From assembly GCF_037392515.1 (NCBI RefSeq), contig NC_090290.1:55688753-55752752 (forward strand): DNA of 64,000 nt, written 5' to 3'. This document shows, one piece after another, positions 1-12,839 of the stretch (within the stretch, counting starts at the first letter, position 1; each line of letters starts with the position of its first letter). This stretch comes from Haliotis asinina. Taxonomy: Eukaryota > Mollusca > Gastropoda > Lepetellida > Haliotidae. The notes beneath the pieces were generated by a model. It saw only the letters and a program-made list of their open reading frames with translations. It was not told the origin of the DNA and searched no databases. A program made the position numbers and the translations under genes.

Positions 1-90
1 GATTGCACACTATAGTATATTTGCAGAACATCATGATGAAGTTGTTCGATTGCACACTACAGTATATTTGCAGAACATCAAGATAAAGTC
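1..90. repeat. 47-bp direct duplication in SCAP intron
   Basis: Two imperfect copies (1-47 and 48-90) share the string attgcacacta-agtatatttgcagaacatca with a period of 47. They lie in what I read as the intron before the first visible SCAP exon and contain no coding signal. Confidence 0.8.
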
Positions 91-160
91 ATACTATTGC
101 TGAATGCAGAATGAAACAATATTCTTTCAATCCCCTCACACATGTGTCCTGTTACCACAG

Positions 161-1641
161 GGCCCTCCCAATGCTGCGGTCAGCGGTTCTGTTGACGGGG
201 ACATCCGAGTATGGGAGCTCCTTACAGGGATGTGCATTCACAAGTTCAGAGGTCATGATGGGACAGTGACGGCAGTAGACTGCTCCGTCTGTCACATCGT
301 CAGTCTAGGCCTGGATGATCGACTGTCAGTGTGGGACCGCACTAGAGGCCACCAGCTTCACTGCCTGGACATGGTGAGACACTTGTTACGTCATCCATAA
401 TAAAAAAAGTAACTGTCCAGTGGTCCAATTAAACAAATGTTTTGTATAATCCTTAAGGTCACATGCAACAAAAAAATCTAACATAATTAAAACACACTCA
501 TTCATGATGTATAAAATGCATTGCTGATCAAGAAAAAACAAGTAAACAAAATTATACGCGTATAATCGCAGGCATACTGTTTCAAGCTCCACGAACCTAC
601 ATGTTCGGTATTCATTGCGCATGCACTTTGTGCGCAGCGAAGCATAGCTGTTGAAATCACTTTTTCCCTCTGATTTCGCGGGCTGTTTTTCATAAGTTGA
701 ATTGGCCTTTTTGATGATTTGTTTCAGTAAGTGCCTACTGAAAGCTATCAGAATCTGATAAGTTGTGTTTTATGTTGCATGTGACTTTTAAGGGTGACAC
801 CATTGCACACACCTTTGGATCAGGTAGCTAACTCTGTGTCATAAATCTTGTGTGTCTGGGTGGGGAATAAGCATTGTATCAGAAAGTGCATGTAAAATCT
901 GCAAATCATCGTTGTTGTCGTCTATATCATCATCAACAGGCGTCATTCTACATGTGTGTTGTTTGTACAGGAGCGGGCCTACAGCAGCTGCTTGACGTCT
1001 CTCACAGCCAACTTGCTGGTCACTGGGGGACAGGTCAGTTAGATCTCTACAATACACATACTTCCTATACACATATACAGTAAAACCCTGTGTGTCATCA
1101 TACTGAATGACCTATTAAAACAATCAGATCTTCATTTGAGCAAGGGTGAAATGGTGTAGCCTAGCCGTTGAACGTTGAACGAATTTTCCAGGGGAAGTGG
1201 AGTAGCCTTGTGGTTACAGCGTTTGCTCATCACATGGAAGCCTCAGGGTCATTTCCCCACATGGGTACAATGTGTGCAGCCCATTTCTGGTTTCCCCCAA
1301 AGTGATATTGCTTGAATAGAAGCAGCGTAAAAGCGGCATTGAACTAAACTCACTAACTCACTAATTCATTTGAGAAGGCATCTGAGCAGGCTCCAAGGGT
1401 TAAGTGGTGCTAGTAAACAAACAGGTTGGGACCGATGAATCTGTCATCTCTGTTCCAGGGCTGTCTGTATTTGTGGGACATAGCCAAGGGGGAACTGATG
1501 AGGAGGATTGAGCTGGACGACTCCGAACAGGCCTCTCTAGTCAGCCATCTTGAGGTAGTCAGCAACATGGGAGTTGTCTGTGACTGTGGTGTTGACCTCA
1601 AAGTCATCCAATTCCCAACAATCCTAGAAAAATTTGAGTAG
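161..1641 (+). CDS. SCAP: SCAP C-terminal exons (SREBP cleavage-activating protein), 5' part outside window
   Basis: The product is the ER/Golgi sterol-regulated escort of SREBP; only the C-terminal WD-repeat domain, which binds SREBP on the cytosolic side, is present. Three exons join in phase 0: 161-373 (after ttaccacag, donor ATG|gtgaga), 971-1033 (after gtttgtacag, donor CAG|gtcagt) and 1459-1641 (after tgttccag, stop TAG at 1639-1641), giving 152 codons. Visible WD signatures are GDIRVWELLTG, GLDDRLSVWDRTRG and, across the exon 2/3 junction, LLVTGGQ-GCLYLWDIAKG. The order and the end (..TILEKFE) match the vertebrate SCAP C-terminus as I know it (..GLDDLISIWDRSTG.., LLVTGGQGCVSFWDL, ..VLEKLD). 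The first intron holds a TTAA MITE and the second a SINE. N-terminal exons (sterol-sensing domain) must lie left of position 1. Identification is by recognition; no search was run. Confidence 0.9.
453..791 (-). mobile_element. TTAA-flanked MITE, copy 1 (SCAP intron)
   Basis: TTAA at both ends (453-456, 788-791) encloses inverted ends GTCACATGCAAC / GTTGCATGTGAC. The interior is the reverse complement of the copies at 26711 and 29396 (shared motifs: aatgccaattc, gcgcatgc, caacagct). TTAA duplication suggests a piggyBac- or Kolobok-mobilised element. At 339 bp it has no transposase. Confidence 0.75.
1192..1370 (+). mobile_element. tRNA-derived SINE (CACTCACTC-tail family)
   Basis: Contains the family core ccccacatgggtacaatgtg, the segment 'gcccatttctgg', a degraded 'gatattgcttgaata', 'agcggc' and a ctcactaactcactaa tail. 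It lies inside the last SCAP intron. Confidence 0.8.
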
Positions 1642-4600
1642 AAAAACATTCGCTGTCAGACTGACTCGGCTACATCATGTGCGCAGTGTTGGAAGTGGAG
1701 GACACTACGAAACATTGACATGACTGAAGTGTGTTTACTTGGGATCACACAATCAATATGGTCACTTCAGATGTCGGGAAAGCAGAACCAGTTTTTTCAT
1801 ATGCCACTCATAGCCAGTTACATGGTGTTGATATCAGGATAGTTAACCCTCTCAGCAATATTCAGTGTACAAGTGTCCTGAAGTTACATTGAATTGGTAA
1901 ATGTATAATTGCACAGAAGTACTACAAACAGTTGTACCTTATGAGAGGAATTACACTATAACAATGAATCTTTTATGATGTTGGTTGTATGGAAAGCAGT
2001 ACTTCTGAAAATCAAACTCTGGGGATTATTGTGGCTGCATTTTCGATTTCATTTAAGTAATCAATAGGATACAGTTCTGCCAGCAGGGGAAATGGAACTG
2101 TTAAAGTTTACACTTGTCCTGAATTTAACCAAATATTTATACTACAGAATATTTGTGTGTAACAATATCTCTTTCCCAACTTGGCTATAGGTTGTATCAG
2201 GAAATCCCATGTTGCATTATTCATGTATATTGAACATTATGTTAATAGATATCCAAACCATTAGTTACTAAAGTTACCTACTCTGTTCCATATTTCCTAG
2301 GAAAGAAATTAATCAGTGGCAGCTCTAACCTGATAATTATCATAGGGTAAGGTTACTATCCAGTTGTGACATTCACATGACATTTATGACACAACATTGT
2401 GATTCTGACTTAAGTCAACATGAAACTGATCCTCACTCATTTCTGTCACATTAAATCACAAATATGCTGATTTACACTTGTCACTCCTTTCTCTGACTAT
2501 GCATGGACCTGCCATGTATACTGAACAGCAATAGATACACAAGTTTCGAAAAAAATAAATCTCATAAAAGTAAGTTTCATGTCTCATATGCTGTCTATTT
2601 AAAAACTTGACCGAAAAAAAAAGAATGTTGCATTTCTTTTGATGTTCAGTATATTTCATGTGTTAACTTGCTTGTGAAAGCATGGTGTAATGTTCCTGCC
2701 TGTGGTGATATATCAGTCCAGGGATTATGTCTGCTGTATTCCCCAGCTGTGAGTCAGCTGGCCTACAGGGCCATGTGTGGCTTGCTCATGCATAGGTCCA
2801 GGTTCAGTGCCAGCATTAGTAATATGTGACCATGAGTGTGTGGTAGTGGTGAAAACAGCACAACTCTCCCTCAGTCTACAGCAGAGGTATGAAGTATTTG
2901 TAGCAGGTTTTATTGAAATTTGGGGGTTTTTTCCATCATATTTTCACGTTCAAATACTGCCTATCAATGTTTAATGGCAATCAGTTTGGAAACAGTTGAG
3001 GTATTATTTCAAGAAATTATACAAATATCAGGTTGGATAAAGTGATTTGATAAAATTATTAGCACACTATTGCGTATAGTGTCAAATCTTTAGTCACCAA
3101 TTATTAACGTTGTCTTTGAAACTCAAGTGCAGGCATACCCCTCTGAGTCATTAAACACCCTCTACAACACACAAATATGTTCAGATATGAGAAAATATCG
3201 AAATTTTAACATGTATTTTTATAATTAATGTTTTATCTAAAATTTACCTACAAGTAGTACCATTGATTTAGATGTCATCCTCTTGAACCGTCAATTCTAT
3301 TTTTATGTTTCAAGAATAATTGTGATAAAACACAGAAAATAGAAATGACTAGATTTCTGGTTGAAGTTCTACCGAACCATTAGATCCCATATGTTTCTCC
3401 CAGATGTACGTCACATAATGACATTACCTTGGTACGTGTCAGACATAAGATGTCTATGTCACTCCTACGCTGGGTTATTGTTGGACAGGGTCAAGGTTTA
3501 TAATTTGTCATTCCACAACGTCATATCATTGACTTATGTTCAAGACAGATTGAAAATAGTCTTCCAGATTTGAAGTCTCTCCTGTGACCTGTTGATTGTG
3601 ATGAGTTAAGCATTGTCAATACCTCATGGGTTTGTATACTCCACCTTCCACCATCACCCTCTTGTTCATACAGCTGTTTTTCAGTATAGTCACCTATTGT
3701 CGCTATCTGCTCAGCCAGAGCTGGTTCAGTCTAGTTAGAGGGACACCACTACTGAATGTTTAGATCAATTCCACAACACAGCTGAGCTATCAGCAGCTCT
3801 ATAGATTGTCAAAGTTCATAGTGGTAGCTTTGTAATGAATCCAAACACTGAGCTTGGTTTGTTTGACTTCTGTGCATTAGGTTATTTTACAGGAAACTGT
3901 AATTACATACCCAAGTCTTCCCAGACTTCAGTATTTCTGGTGTCCACTGACATGATATTGCTAAAAGCAGAGTAGAACCCAAGTCATTCACTCACTCGCT
4001 CAAGAGATTCAACTTTGCAGATCGATTTAGCATTTTGGTAGTCATGCCCACTCCTCACTCTCGCGATTCTTCCCAGATGTTGAGGGCATGGTACATGTGT
4101 TTCAAACCCTTGAAGTGTTGCTGATGCTGGTTGCCCCACTGTTATCCCCTTCTACTGAAGCAGCATGCCTGTGTTGTTACACCGTCTATTGTTATGTTGT
4201 TTACGGGCTGTCATTGGTGGAATGTCTGATGCCATGATATGTTTTACTCATGCTGCTCAAGAGGTTGATGTGACGATCATGACAGATTATTGTCAAATGA
4301 AATAATCAGGGTTCGTCAGCTTCTTCTGGGTGGCATAATTAAGGGATGATGTATTTATCTGAAAATACCACACTGGTGTGGAAGTGAAATATGACATTTT
4401 TAAGGAGATCCTTTCAGTCACAAAGTATAAGAAAATGATAGAGCTGAAAGATATCAAAGTTGGATGTTTTCAGCCTTTTTGTGTTTAATCTAAGATTATA
4501 GACAAGTGTTATGTTTTCAACAAATCATGGAATTGTTTGGATATGTTCCAGTGGTGATGTCATTCATATGGTTATGTCAGCTTGTTGTTAGAGGATACAA

Positions 4601-4775
4601 CCTGCCAATGACAGCCTTGTCTTATGTTACTCACACCCACCAATTTTTGTTACTGTTGTTTTCATCCTTGTAGATCTCAAGCAACATTGTTAGTGAGTAT
4701 TGCATTGAATGTATCTGAAGAGCCTTAGTGTGAAAACAAGCAGTCTCTGACAAATCTGATCTTTGTGCCTGCTGT

Positions 4776-5168
4776 TAGGGCTGCAATGACTCACCCAGAC
4801 GTGGATTTGATTCAATTTCTTATGTTAGACCCTCATTTCAATCATTTTCGATTCAATTCTTCAAACATCAGATTTCATTTTACATCTGAGCTGTCATTTT
4901 AAGTGTGCAATACATTGTCTACTTCCTGATGTCTTTTAACAAAACAATTCTCCCTGGATAATTAGCCTGTCATCAACCAGTCACATTTCGCCTTATACCA
5001 GAACTGGAAACTGCACAAATTGGAGTCCAAATTACATTCTGGCTGCATGATAATAATTCAAATAGGTATTCATATATCAAATCAAAATAGTCATAATGGT
5101 TATCGAAAATCAAAACTAGGGAGTCAGATTTCATTTTTTATGAATCGAACTGAATTGTTGCAGCCCTA
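4776..5168. mobile_element. hAT-type MITE, 393 bp
   Basis: Terminal inverted repeats tagggctgcaatga / ttgttgcagcccta. The flanks cctgctgt (4768-4775) and cctgctac (5169-5176) agree at 6 of 8 positions, as expected for an aged 8-bp hAT duplication. A diverged, inverted relative is at 9257. Confidence 0.7.
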
Positions 5169-8100
5169 CCTGCTACGTCTACTCAAATCTGCAGATGTCC
5201 CGTCTCAGGTCACATCAGAATGACCTCTTGCCCGTCCGTCCAAAAAGATTTGTTTACATGATCAGAGGTGAAAGTTCAAATGTGTTTTGTATTCTTAAAA
5301 CCGTGAAAGGTTTACAGGACTTTTGGAAAGAAATCATCTTTTTCTTGGTTCAACTGGATAAACATTTAGTTTCAAGTAAGTTTCCACTGGGAGATAAACC
5401 TTACAATCTCAGCCATATTATTAGACTTATAAAAAACTTCTTTGGTTCAGTTGCCAAATATCGAATCTGAACTTTATCAAAATGTAGCATGTAAGTTGTC
5501 ATTTCAAATGTGGGATATAATACTCAAGAAAACTGTATTTTGATTGGCAAATACTAGCTACTGATTTGTCACATGATTGGTTTGTCTGGCAATGCGAAAT
5601 GCAGTTCCAACATGACTTGTAACGGGCTGTGTGCAGTGTAGCAGCTGTGAGCACAAAGACCTGATTTTACTGAGACTGAAACCTGTGATGTGTACAAGTA
5701 GATTCCATGACGATCGAATCATTGGCGTGAAAGGATGAACATGTGTCCCACATATCATTAGCAACAATTCAAGATATACTCCATGGATGCGTGTTTAATA
5801 TTGTTTCCATTTTCCAGTATAAATTCATTTTAAAATATCATGTTCCGTTTCCAGATGTTTAGTATACTTGTGTTTTGATTGCCCTCAGACTAAATGTGGA
5901 ATCAGTGCAGCCAGATGTAGGCTTCAATAGTTATACTTTACCAAAAAAATTCTTACCTATATTACGCTATAGAAAAATCATGTTCTACTATGGCACTGCA
6001 GGTATTGTGATAGAGTATTTACACAGACTGCCATTTTCAACATTATTAGCCATTTTCTGAATCTTGAATGGGCCACTGGCCTTGATTCAATATAAAACTT
6101 CAAAATTTTAATGGGCCATTGTTTATTCTTAGTCCGTAGCTTCTGCTTTTCCCAATGCTTGTAATATTTCTATCATTGCATGTGATATATAAGTGAACTG
6201 GTGAATCATTAGTCCTGAAACAAACACATGATTTTTCTGCATTTGAACTGCTCTCTGCATCGTCAGAATCAATGTATATGTGACTCCCCTATAAGTATTC
6301 TTGGTGGGGCTGGGAGTCTCATTAGGAACAGAATATGATTTTGGTCACTGCCACAATATGCAGGATGTGTTTTGTTTGAAAGGAGCCAAAAGTGTTCTCT
6401 GTTATAAATCATCTACCAGGATGTTCAGCAAAACATTCTATGCATGTGTGGGTGCATCTCATGTGTCTTTATGTAAAACATTGTGTAGTAGTTTGTCTCC
6501 TCACCTGCTGAATACACTTTACACCCTGTCACACTTTCTTGTTAATCCATGGGAACAAAGGATGTTAAATTAAAAATAGTGGTAGCTGAAATATGAAGAT
6601 GTTTTCCTGCATAGTTTTTCTTCGACTTTCTAGGATAAAAATCCTCTAGCACAAAAGTAGGACATCCTGAGATTTAAGACAACCCTTTAATACAGTCTCA
6701 ATTAATATTCTGTAGACCTCGAAATACAACCGTTTCTCTTCATAGCTGAAAGGTCAATTCTGGGGATTGTAATGTTGTTTCATTGTTATACACGTTCATT
6801 TAGTACTCAAACGTAAAATATTCTGTCTAAAGAATACTGATACTGTTTGGGAGGTTTTTGAGAAGTATTATGTCCCATCCATCTTGACTGATGGGAAAAG
6901 AAATATTGAAGTCAGGCACTTTGTAGTATGTGTAACTTATCATGCATAATTTAATGTTTGTGAGACAAATTTGAAAGAACATGTGGTTGATGCTGAGAAA
7001 GGAATGATGATCATGAGAGCTTAGGGATCTTAGTTTACAGTGTTTAATGACATATCCAACCAATAGATTTGATTAAATGTGTTCTCATATCAGTAACCTG
7101 CTTATTATCATAGAAAGCACTTGGTAACACGCACATGTAATTTGATTTTGCCTTGTCCTAGTCTTGCATTATGATTGTTATTTAATAGATTGTAGATAAT
7201 CTCTTGAAATCCATCATTGAAATTGGGAAGAATGGAATAATTTATGTTATTTATTATTTCTCTTTAAGAGTCAAGTTAGATGCGACAGATGTCATAAGAT
7301 GAAATTTGTTTTTAATTACTTAGAAAAATGGTAGTTCTTTTCTATTTAGCCATTTTATTTAGTTTAGGTGACATTTTAATAATTAATAATTCAAAGGATC
7401 ACCTAGTGAATATAGACCTTAAGATAATGCCCCCTTATGCATGGCAGCCTAGTCACTGAATAGTCGAAAACGGAAACACATGACTACGACAGATGATATG
7501 TGTTTGCTGTATATCCAGGCAGTATTGTGGTGTCACACACAAATCCAAAGGCAGGTGCTGTAGCACACCATTTCAAAGCTTATACTAATCATAGCAACGA
7601 AAAGAAGTGCAAGACGTATAGAAATTGATCGTGTTTTGGGTTTCAGATATCTAAACCTAAGGAAGGCAGTAGGGCCTCTCAGTGTAACAGTTACACATAT
7701 CTGTACAACCATGATTGTTGCTAATGTACAAGTGAGGCCAGTCTCTCTTTCTATTGTCAGTGTGGTAGTTGACATATCTTGGGCTTACAATGCCAAAACA
7801 GTGCCCAAATGTTCATCTACCAACTCAAACTTCCATTAAGATTTTCACAGGGCTCCAGATAAGGGCCACGTCGGCGCATGTACGGACACAAAGTACACAT
7901 GATACAGCTGGAAATTATTGAGGAAATGTAGCAGATACACACCACAGTAATGGCGTACAGTCTTAGAATCATTTACAGACGTATTTATCTGCATAAATAT
8001 TGTTTTGTTGTTTTTTACCTGTTTACTTAAGCGTAGCAGTGTTGTGATGAAATGAAACACAAGATCACTGATATGCCATTAAAATCCATTCAGTACTCTA

Positions 8101-8875
8101 AATGTAATCTTTATGTTTTTCCAGTACTTCTGTATTGAAAAAGTAAGGAGTACATACTCTTTATATTGAACAATTATCTGGAGCCCTGACTTTCAGATCT
8201 ACATGTTTGTATATGGCTTAGTATGCCTACTTTAATTAGGGAATATTCAAAGGTACTGAAGATTTATCATAGAAATATGTGTTTATTTACTGGCATGTCT
8301 GATTTTGATGAAAATATAACCTCTTTTGCATTATTTCATAATCCAAACTCAAAAATGTCTGTAAATCCTACTTTTGCAGTCAGAGTGGTTACTGTCGGTT
8401 GTAGATTACTCAAAAGAAGTTAGAGAACACTTGGTTATTTTATAGATTAATGTAGTCATATGGAAAATCACCCAGGTATTCTTTAACTTGTTCTGAGTAG
8501 TATATGAGAAAATGGCTGGTGTAACATCAATATCTAGTGTAATGTAAAGGCAGCGCAATTGACCAAATACATGGTATATTTCTCTGAGTGATATTATTGA
8601 TATTTTGTTCTAAATATATATCGATTTTGCTAAAGCATGTCTAGTACCTCTGGTATTTGATGACATTGTTATATAGGAAGAGCTCTTGTCACGAGTGATT
8701 ACAGAGGCACATGTTGTGGGGGATTTTCTCATTCGCTGTATGTACTTGGCTGCAATATCACATGTAGAAGTTGAAAGTGTGAGACAGATCACGAGTCATA
8801 TAAACATGTATATTTTGTATGGATGTTTGTATATCATGAATGTTTGATCAAAGTCATGTCTATATTTCTCTGTAC

Positions 8876-8881
8876 AATAAA
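8876..8881 (+). terminator. polyadenylation signal candidate
   Basis: AATAAA followed within ~40 bases by a GT-rich segment. It could end a long SCAP 3'UTR, but canonical hexamers also occur by chance in AT-rich DNA. Confidence 0.25.
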
Positions 8882-9256
8882 CCTCTTGAAAACAAACAAA
8901 CATGAGTTTCATGTGGTTTGTCGACAGATATAGAATTGGGCAGAAAATTACATTAATTTTCAAATATTCAAATTAATTCATATTGTAAAGTATTCCTGAA
9001 CATTTGCAATAATCTCTCACACCAATATATCAAAACCACACGATAAAATTACTGTGTATGAAATTATGAGGACGAACCTGATAAACGAAAGCACATGGTA
9101 ATTATGGCAATTATCATGCATAATGGGTGACAATATGATGTCTAGTGGGAAAAGCTTATACTGCATGCTTGAGTGCTTTATGCTCATATGATAACAAGAG
9201 AAACATGCCTTGGTTATTCCTCCTGATGTTCCTGACAGAGGCATTAAATCCTATTT

Positions 9257-9640
9257 AAGGCTGCAACGATTCAGTTTGTTCATCAAACATCAAATCTGAC
9301 GCCTTAGTTCAATTTTCGATAACCATTATCACTATTTCGATTTGATATTTGAATAAGTATTTTACGCAGCCAGAATGTAATTTTGACACCAACTCATGAC
9401 GTTTCAAGTGCTAAAACAAGGCAAGACATGATTGGTTGATGCTAGGCTAAATATCCAATAGAAATTGCTGTCAATAGACATCACCATTGACGATGGATTT
9501 AATGCTAAAACAGATAACTCTGAGAGTTGAATGCGATCTGAGGTTTTTACTTGTACGAAGAATCAAAGTGAGGGTTCAGTGTCAAAAATTGAATCAAATC
9601 AAGATCAGGGGAATCTTATTCCTATTCTTAATCTTACTCC
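9257..9640. mobile_element. second copy of the hAT-type MITE, inverted
   Basis: Starts with aaggctgcaacgattcag and continues with segments (attttcgataaccatta, tttgatttgatat, gcagccagaatgtaatt) that are the reverse complement of the right half of the 4776-5168 copy. The far end is not cleanly defined. Confidence 0.6.
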
Positions 9641-10252
9641 AGAACATAACTCACTATGTTAGATGATTATTATCACCAAATATGCATACATACCTGCTCA
9701 GATTATAAATGCTGGTCAAAAAGTTCTAAGTCTAACACAGACAACAAATGACTTAGTCAGATCTTAATATTTTATTTTTCTATATACTCACCCTTGACTG
9801 CAATGCACTTGTCATATCAGTGTTTCAGTTGCTCAATTCCATGTGCAAAGAACTTTTCTGAAAGTCCTGTCACATACACGTTTACAGCAGATTTGAGCTT
9901 GTCATTACTCTCGTAGCGTTTTCCACAGAGATTTTGGAAATAGGTGAAAGTCGTTTAGGGCCAAGTCAGGTGAATATGGATGATGATGAAGTTCTTCGAA
10001 GCCACATTGATGTACTGTAGACTTTGCCAATTTAGAGTTGTGAGATAAGCATTGTCATGTAAAATCAGAACTCCAGCCCACAACAAACCACAGCACTTTT
10101 CTTTGATAGATGCTCTCAGTCTGTGGAGTAGATGAGCATAGTAGGCACCAGTGATAGTCTTTTGACTCTCCATGTAGCCAACATGGATGATGCTCTTCGC
10201 ATCCCAGAACACTGTAGCCATGACTTTCTGAACTGACCTTGAAGACTTGAAC

Positions 10253-10484
10253 TTCATGGGTGGAGGAGAAGTGGGGTGGTGCCACTCCATGTATTGATGC
10301 TTCAACTCTGTTCATGGGTGGAGGAGAAGTGGGGTGGTGCCACTCCATGTATTGATGCTTCAACTCTGTTCATGGGTGGAGGAGAAGTGGGGTGGTGCCA
10401 CTCCATGTATTGATGCTTCAACTCTGTTCATGGGTGGAGGAGAAGTGGGGTGGTGCCACTCCATGTATTGATGCTTCAACTCTG
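10253..10484. repeat. 58-bp tandem repeat x4 inside mariner catalytic region
   Basis: Four essentially identical 58-bp units start at 10253, 10311, 10369 and 10427. Read on the minus strand, one unit encodes the stretch around KHQYMEWHHPTSPPPM, which is single-copy in intact mariners. Since 58 is not a multiple of three, the expansion disrupts the frame. Confidence 0.95.
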
Positions 10485-10727
10485 GACCGGAATGATAAGT
10501 TTCATCCTCTGTTAATAATATACTTTCAAAATTTTCAAAATCCTGCTAATTCATTTTAAAAGTTTCCTTTGAAATATCACTTCTCTTTTTCTTCAAATCA
10601 GCACTGAGAAACTTTGGGACCCCTCGCGCAGATACTTTGTTCATGCCCAAACGATCATGGTTAATAGTTTGAATGGAGCCATGACTTAGACACGTATCTC
10701 GTTCAACTTCAGCAACAGTCACATGTC

Positions 10728-12261
10728 CAGTGTACGAATTCGGTTTTTTTCACAAGCAGCACCAAGTGCAGTTAACAGTCAGATCCAGACTGCACCTGAT
10801 TGAATAAGACTGCACCATTTTCATTTTGTTGACTTATACAGTTTGTAGCAATGACATTAAAATAAAACAATTCAAAATAGTTGGCTTGTTTTCATTTATT
10901 CAAGAATGAACAAGCTCAAAATGCAAAATACTTTTCAACAAAACTAATAAAGAAATTTGTTGCATTAAGCCCCTCCCATCTGTTAGCTGAATATTTGTAG
11001 AAACTGTGCACGTTGTACAGAGCATCATCCATCACTAACATGTAGGGGATTGACTTTTCAGAGTCCTTTACTGCTAATTCCAGTCTATGAGAGCAACAGT
11101 GTATTGCAACTAGGTGTGGCACTAAAGTTTTGATACGTGTTGCGTCCCCACTCTTGCACCCTATCATTGTTGAAGCACCATCAAACCACCCACTAAACCG
11201 TGTCTCCATTGATCACAGTCAAACCCCAACTTATCATGCATCATTTCCATGATTGCATTGTTGATGTGACTTGCATCAGCCTTTGTAACTTTTGACAAAC
11301 AAACAAATACTGACTTTGGCTAACCTTGATGAACGTATCTGATAAACATTATTTCCTGCTCCATTGTGCTACAGTCCGTAGTGCCATCGCACAAAACTGA
11401 GAAAAACTCCACGTGTTTTAGTTCAGAAACAACTTCACTCATTATCCATTCATTAATAAACTCAATGAATTCCCTGGCCTTTTTATCTGATGCATAGTTC
11501 ATGCCCACATTGTAATTCCAAAAGCTTTGGAAAATCACTGTAAGGCTTTTCATTTATTGCCTGTATGCCATTCATTTCTAAATGAATATAATTTTGGCTT
11601 TTTCACCTTTAATTCGTTATGATCATGTTTTTCTGAACTCGCATGTTTTTCCTTCGTACCAATACTTGTAGTTGCAAATAGTTCGTCAGTTGACTTCTCA
11701 ACATTTACAGTACTGGGGCTTGCCGTGGTGTCTTTAGGCCTATCTCCACCAACATTGCTTTCTTCACAATCTGAACTTCCTACTGTTTCTTCAACAACAA
11801 AGTAGCTAAGTATTTCTGACTGTCCCACTGGTATTTTTGACTGTCCCACGAAACCGGAAGACTTTGTTACTAGGTGACAACAGTTTCTGCCTAGTTCTGA
11901 CGGAAATATCCGGAGACACATGAGCTAACAGTCTTCCAACTTTCATTGGCTGATACCAATGATGACGTTATGTACATTAGCCAGCGAACTGAAGCAAGCA
12001 TTTGTGATTGGTTCATTCTTATGACGATATGCCCGTTATTTAGGTCCAAACTATTTTTAACATGCGTAAGTAAATCTTTGTTTACGTTTTACAAACATTT
12101 CAAACTATTTGCTTTTCGTTTTATTTATTCATCTTTCAAATCAATGTAACATGACAGTTTATTTCAAACTGCACCTGGTGCAGTCCAGCAACAGATTCAA
12201 GCTGCACACAGTAATTTTTAGCTGCACTGGTGCAGAATTTATATAGCGAATTCGAACCCTG
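10728..12261 (-). mobile_element. ZNF862-like hAT-type element nested in mariner, 1534 bp
   Basis: Ends are CAGTGTACGAATTCG (10728-10742) and CGAATTCGAACCCTG (12247-12261), imperfect 15-bp terminal inverted repeats of the CAGGG.. type. ATGTC flanks it on both sides (10723-10727 and 12262-12266), a 5-bp target duplication. Subterminal gcacc-a/t-ggtgcag motifs recur at both ends. The minus strand codes for parts of a ZNF862/ZMYM-like transposase, listed separately. Removing the element and one ATGTC restores the mariner frame exactly, which proves insertion into the older mariner. A 5-bp duplication fits Repbase's hAT5 group better than classical 8-bp hAT; that assignment is inference. Confidence 0.85.
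10916..11921 (-). pseudogene. degenerate ZNF862-like transposase
   Basis: Three minus-strand pieces are readable. 11921-11553 is a serine/glutamate-rich N-terminal part ending YSFRNEWHTGNK then stop. 11553-11320 contains FFSVLCDGTTDCSTMEQE and IMFIRYVHQG. 11209-10916 contains GASTMIGCKSGDATRIKTL, PHLVAIHCCSHRLELAVKD and the (Y)NVHSFYKYSANRWEGLNA block. These blocks are the RNase-H-fold core shared by ZNF862, ZMYM6-like and C17orf113-type domesticated hAT proteins. The zinc-finger segment expected after the N-terminal part and the C-terminal dimerisation region are missing, so this is an internally deleted, frameshifted copy. Confidence 0.75.
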
Positions 12262-12839
12262 ATGTCTATCTTCAAGAATAGTTTTCTCCATAGCTTCTAC
12301 TGTTTCTTCATTAATGGCTGTAGAGGACTGTCCAGCATCCTGTCCTGGACATCATCCAGATTTGTCCTACAAATAAAGCAGCCCATCTCTTAACTGTGGA
12401 GTATGAAGGACAATCATCCCAATACACCTTCAACATACATGCATGCACTTCAGATGGCTGAATGCCTTCCAGTGTCAAAAACTTTATGACTGCACATTGT
12501 TCCATCTCCCTCTCCCAAGCCTTGCTTTCATTGGTCAGTGTAAACTGTTCACTTTTCATCCCCCTTGACAAGACTTTGACGTACAGACTAGTCATAGTCA
12601 CTACTTGGGATAGAGGATCGGTATTGTTCACGATTAGTAGTATGTATTATTGCTAGCTAGTCTATATGTATATATGTAGGTAGGCTTAGCTATGTTTAAA
12701 ACACATTTCAATGTGTTTAGTATATTTATTGTCGGTATGGTACAATCATGTCAACGTAGGTATTGTATCAGTAGGGATGAAACATTCTGATCTGTTCTAA
12801 TCTCCCTCTGTGGATTTTCCTGCGTGGATGTTCAGCGAG

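Larger units (their letters stand above)
1642..9700. other. SCAP 3' flank / possible long 3'UTR, no gene recognised
   Basis: AT-rich sequence with only short, non-homologous reading frames. Apart from the two hAT-type MITEs listed separately I recognise nothing coding on either strand. How far the SCAP 3'UTR runs cannot be fixed from sequence. AATAAA occurs at 2554-2559 and 8876-8881, and the latter is followed by a GT-rich stretch (catgtggtttgtc). Confidence 0.6.
9760..12650 (-). mobile_element. mariner-type transposon copy, broken
   Basis: Translated on the minus strand, pieces of a mariner transposase appear in order. The N-terminal helix-turn-helix region is at about 12311-12600 (AVIKFLTLEGIQPSEVH, PSYSTVKRW), with a further segment to 12267 (TVEAMEKTILEDRH). 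The frame resumes at 10727 (TVAEVERDTCLSHGSIQTI). The catalytic region follows with the first acidic site near 10510 (TEDETYHSG), the second near 10060 (LHDNA) and the third near 9960 (SPDLALNDFHLFP). Stops, frameshifts, a tandem duplication (10253-10484) and an inserted element (10728-12261) make it non-functional. I could not fix the terminal inverted repeats, so the outer limits are approximate. Confidence 0.8.
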
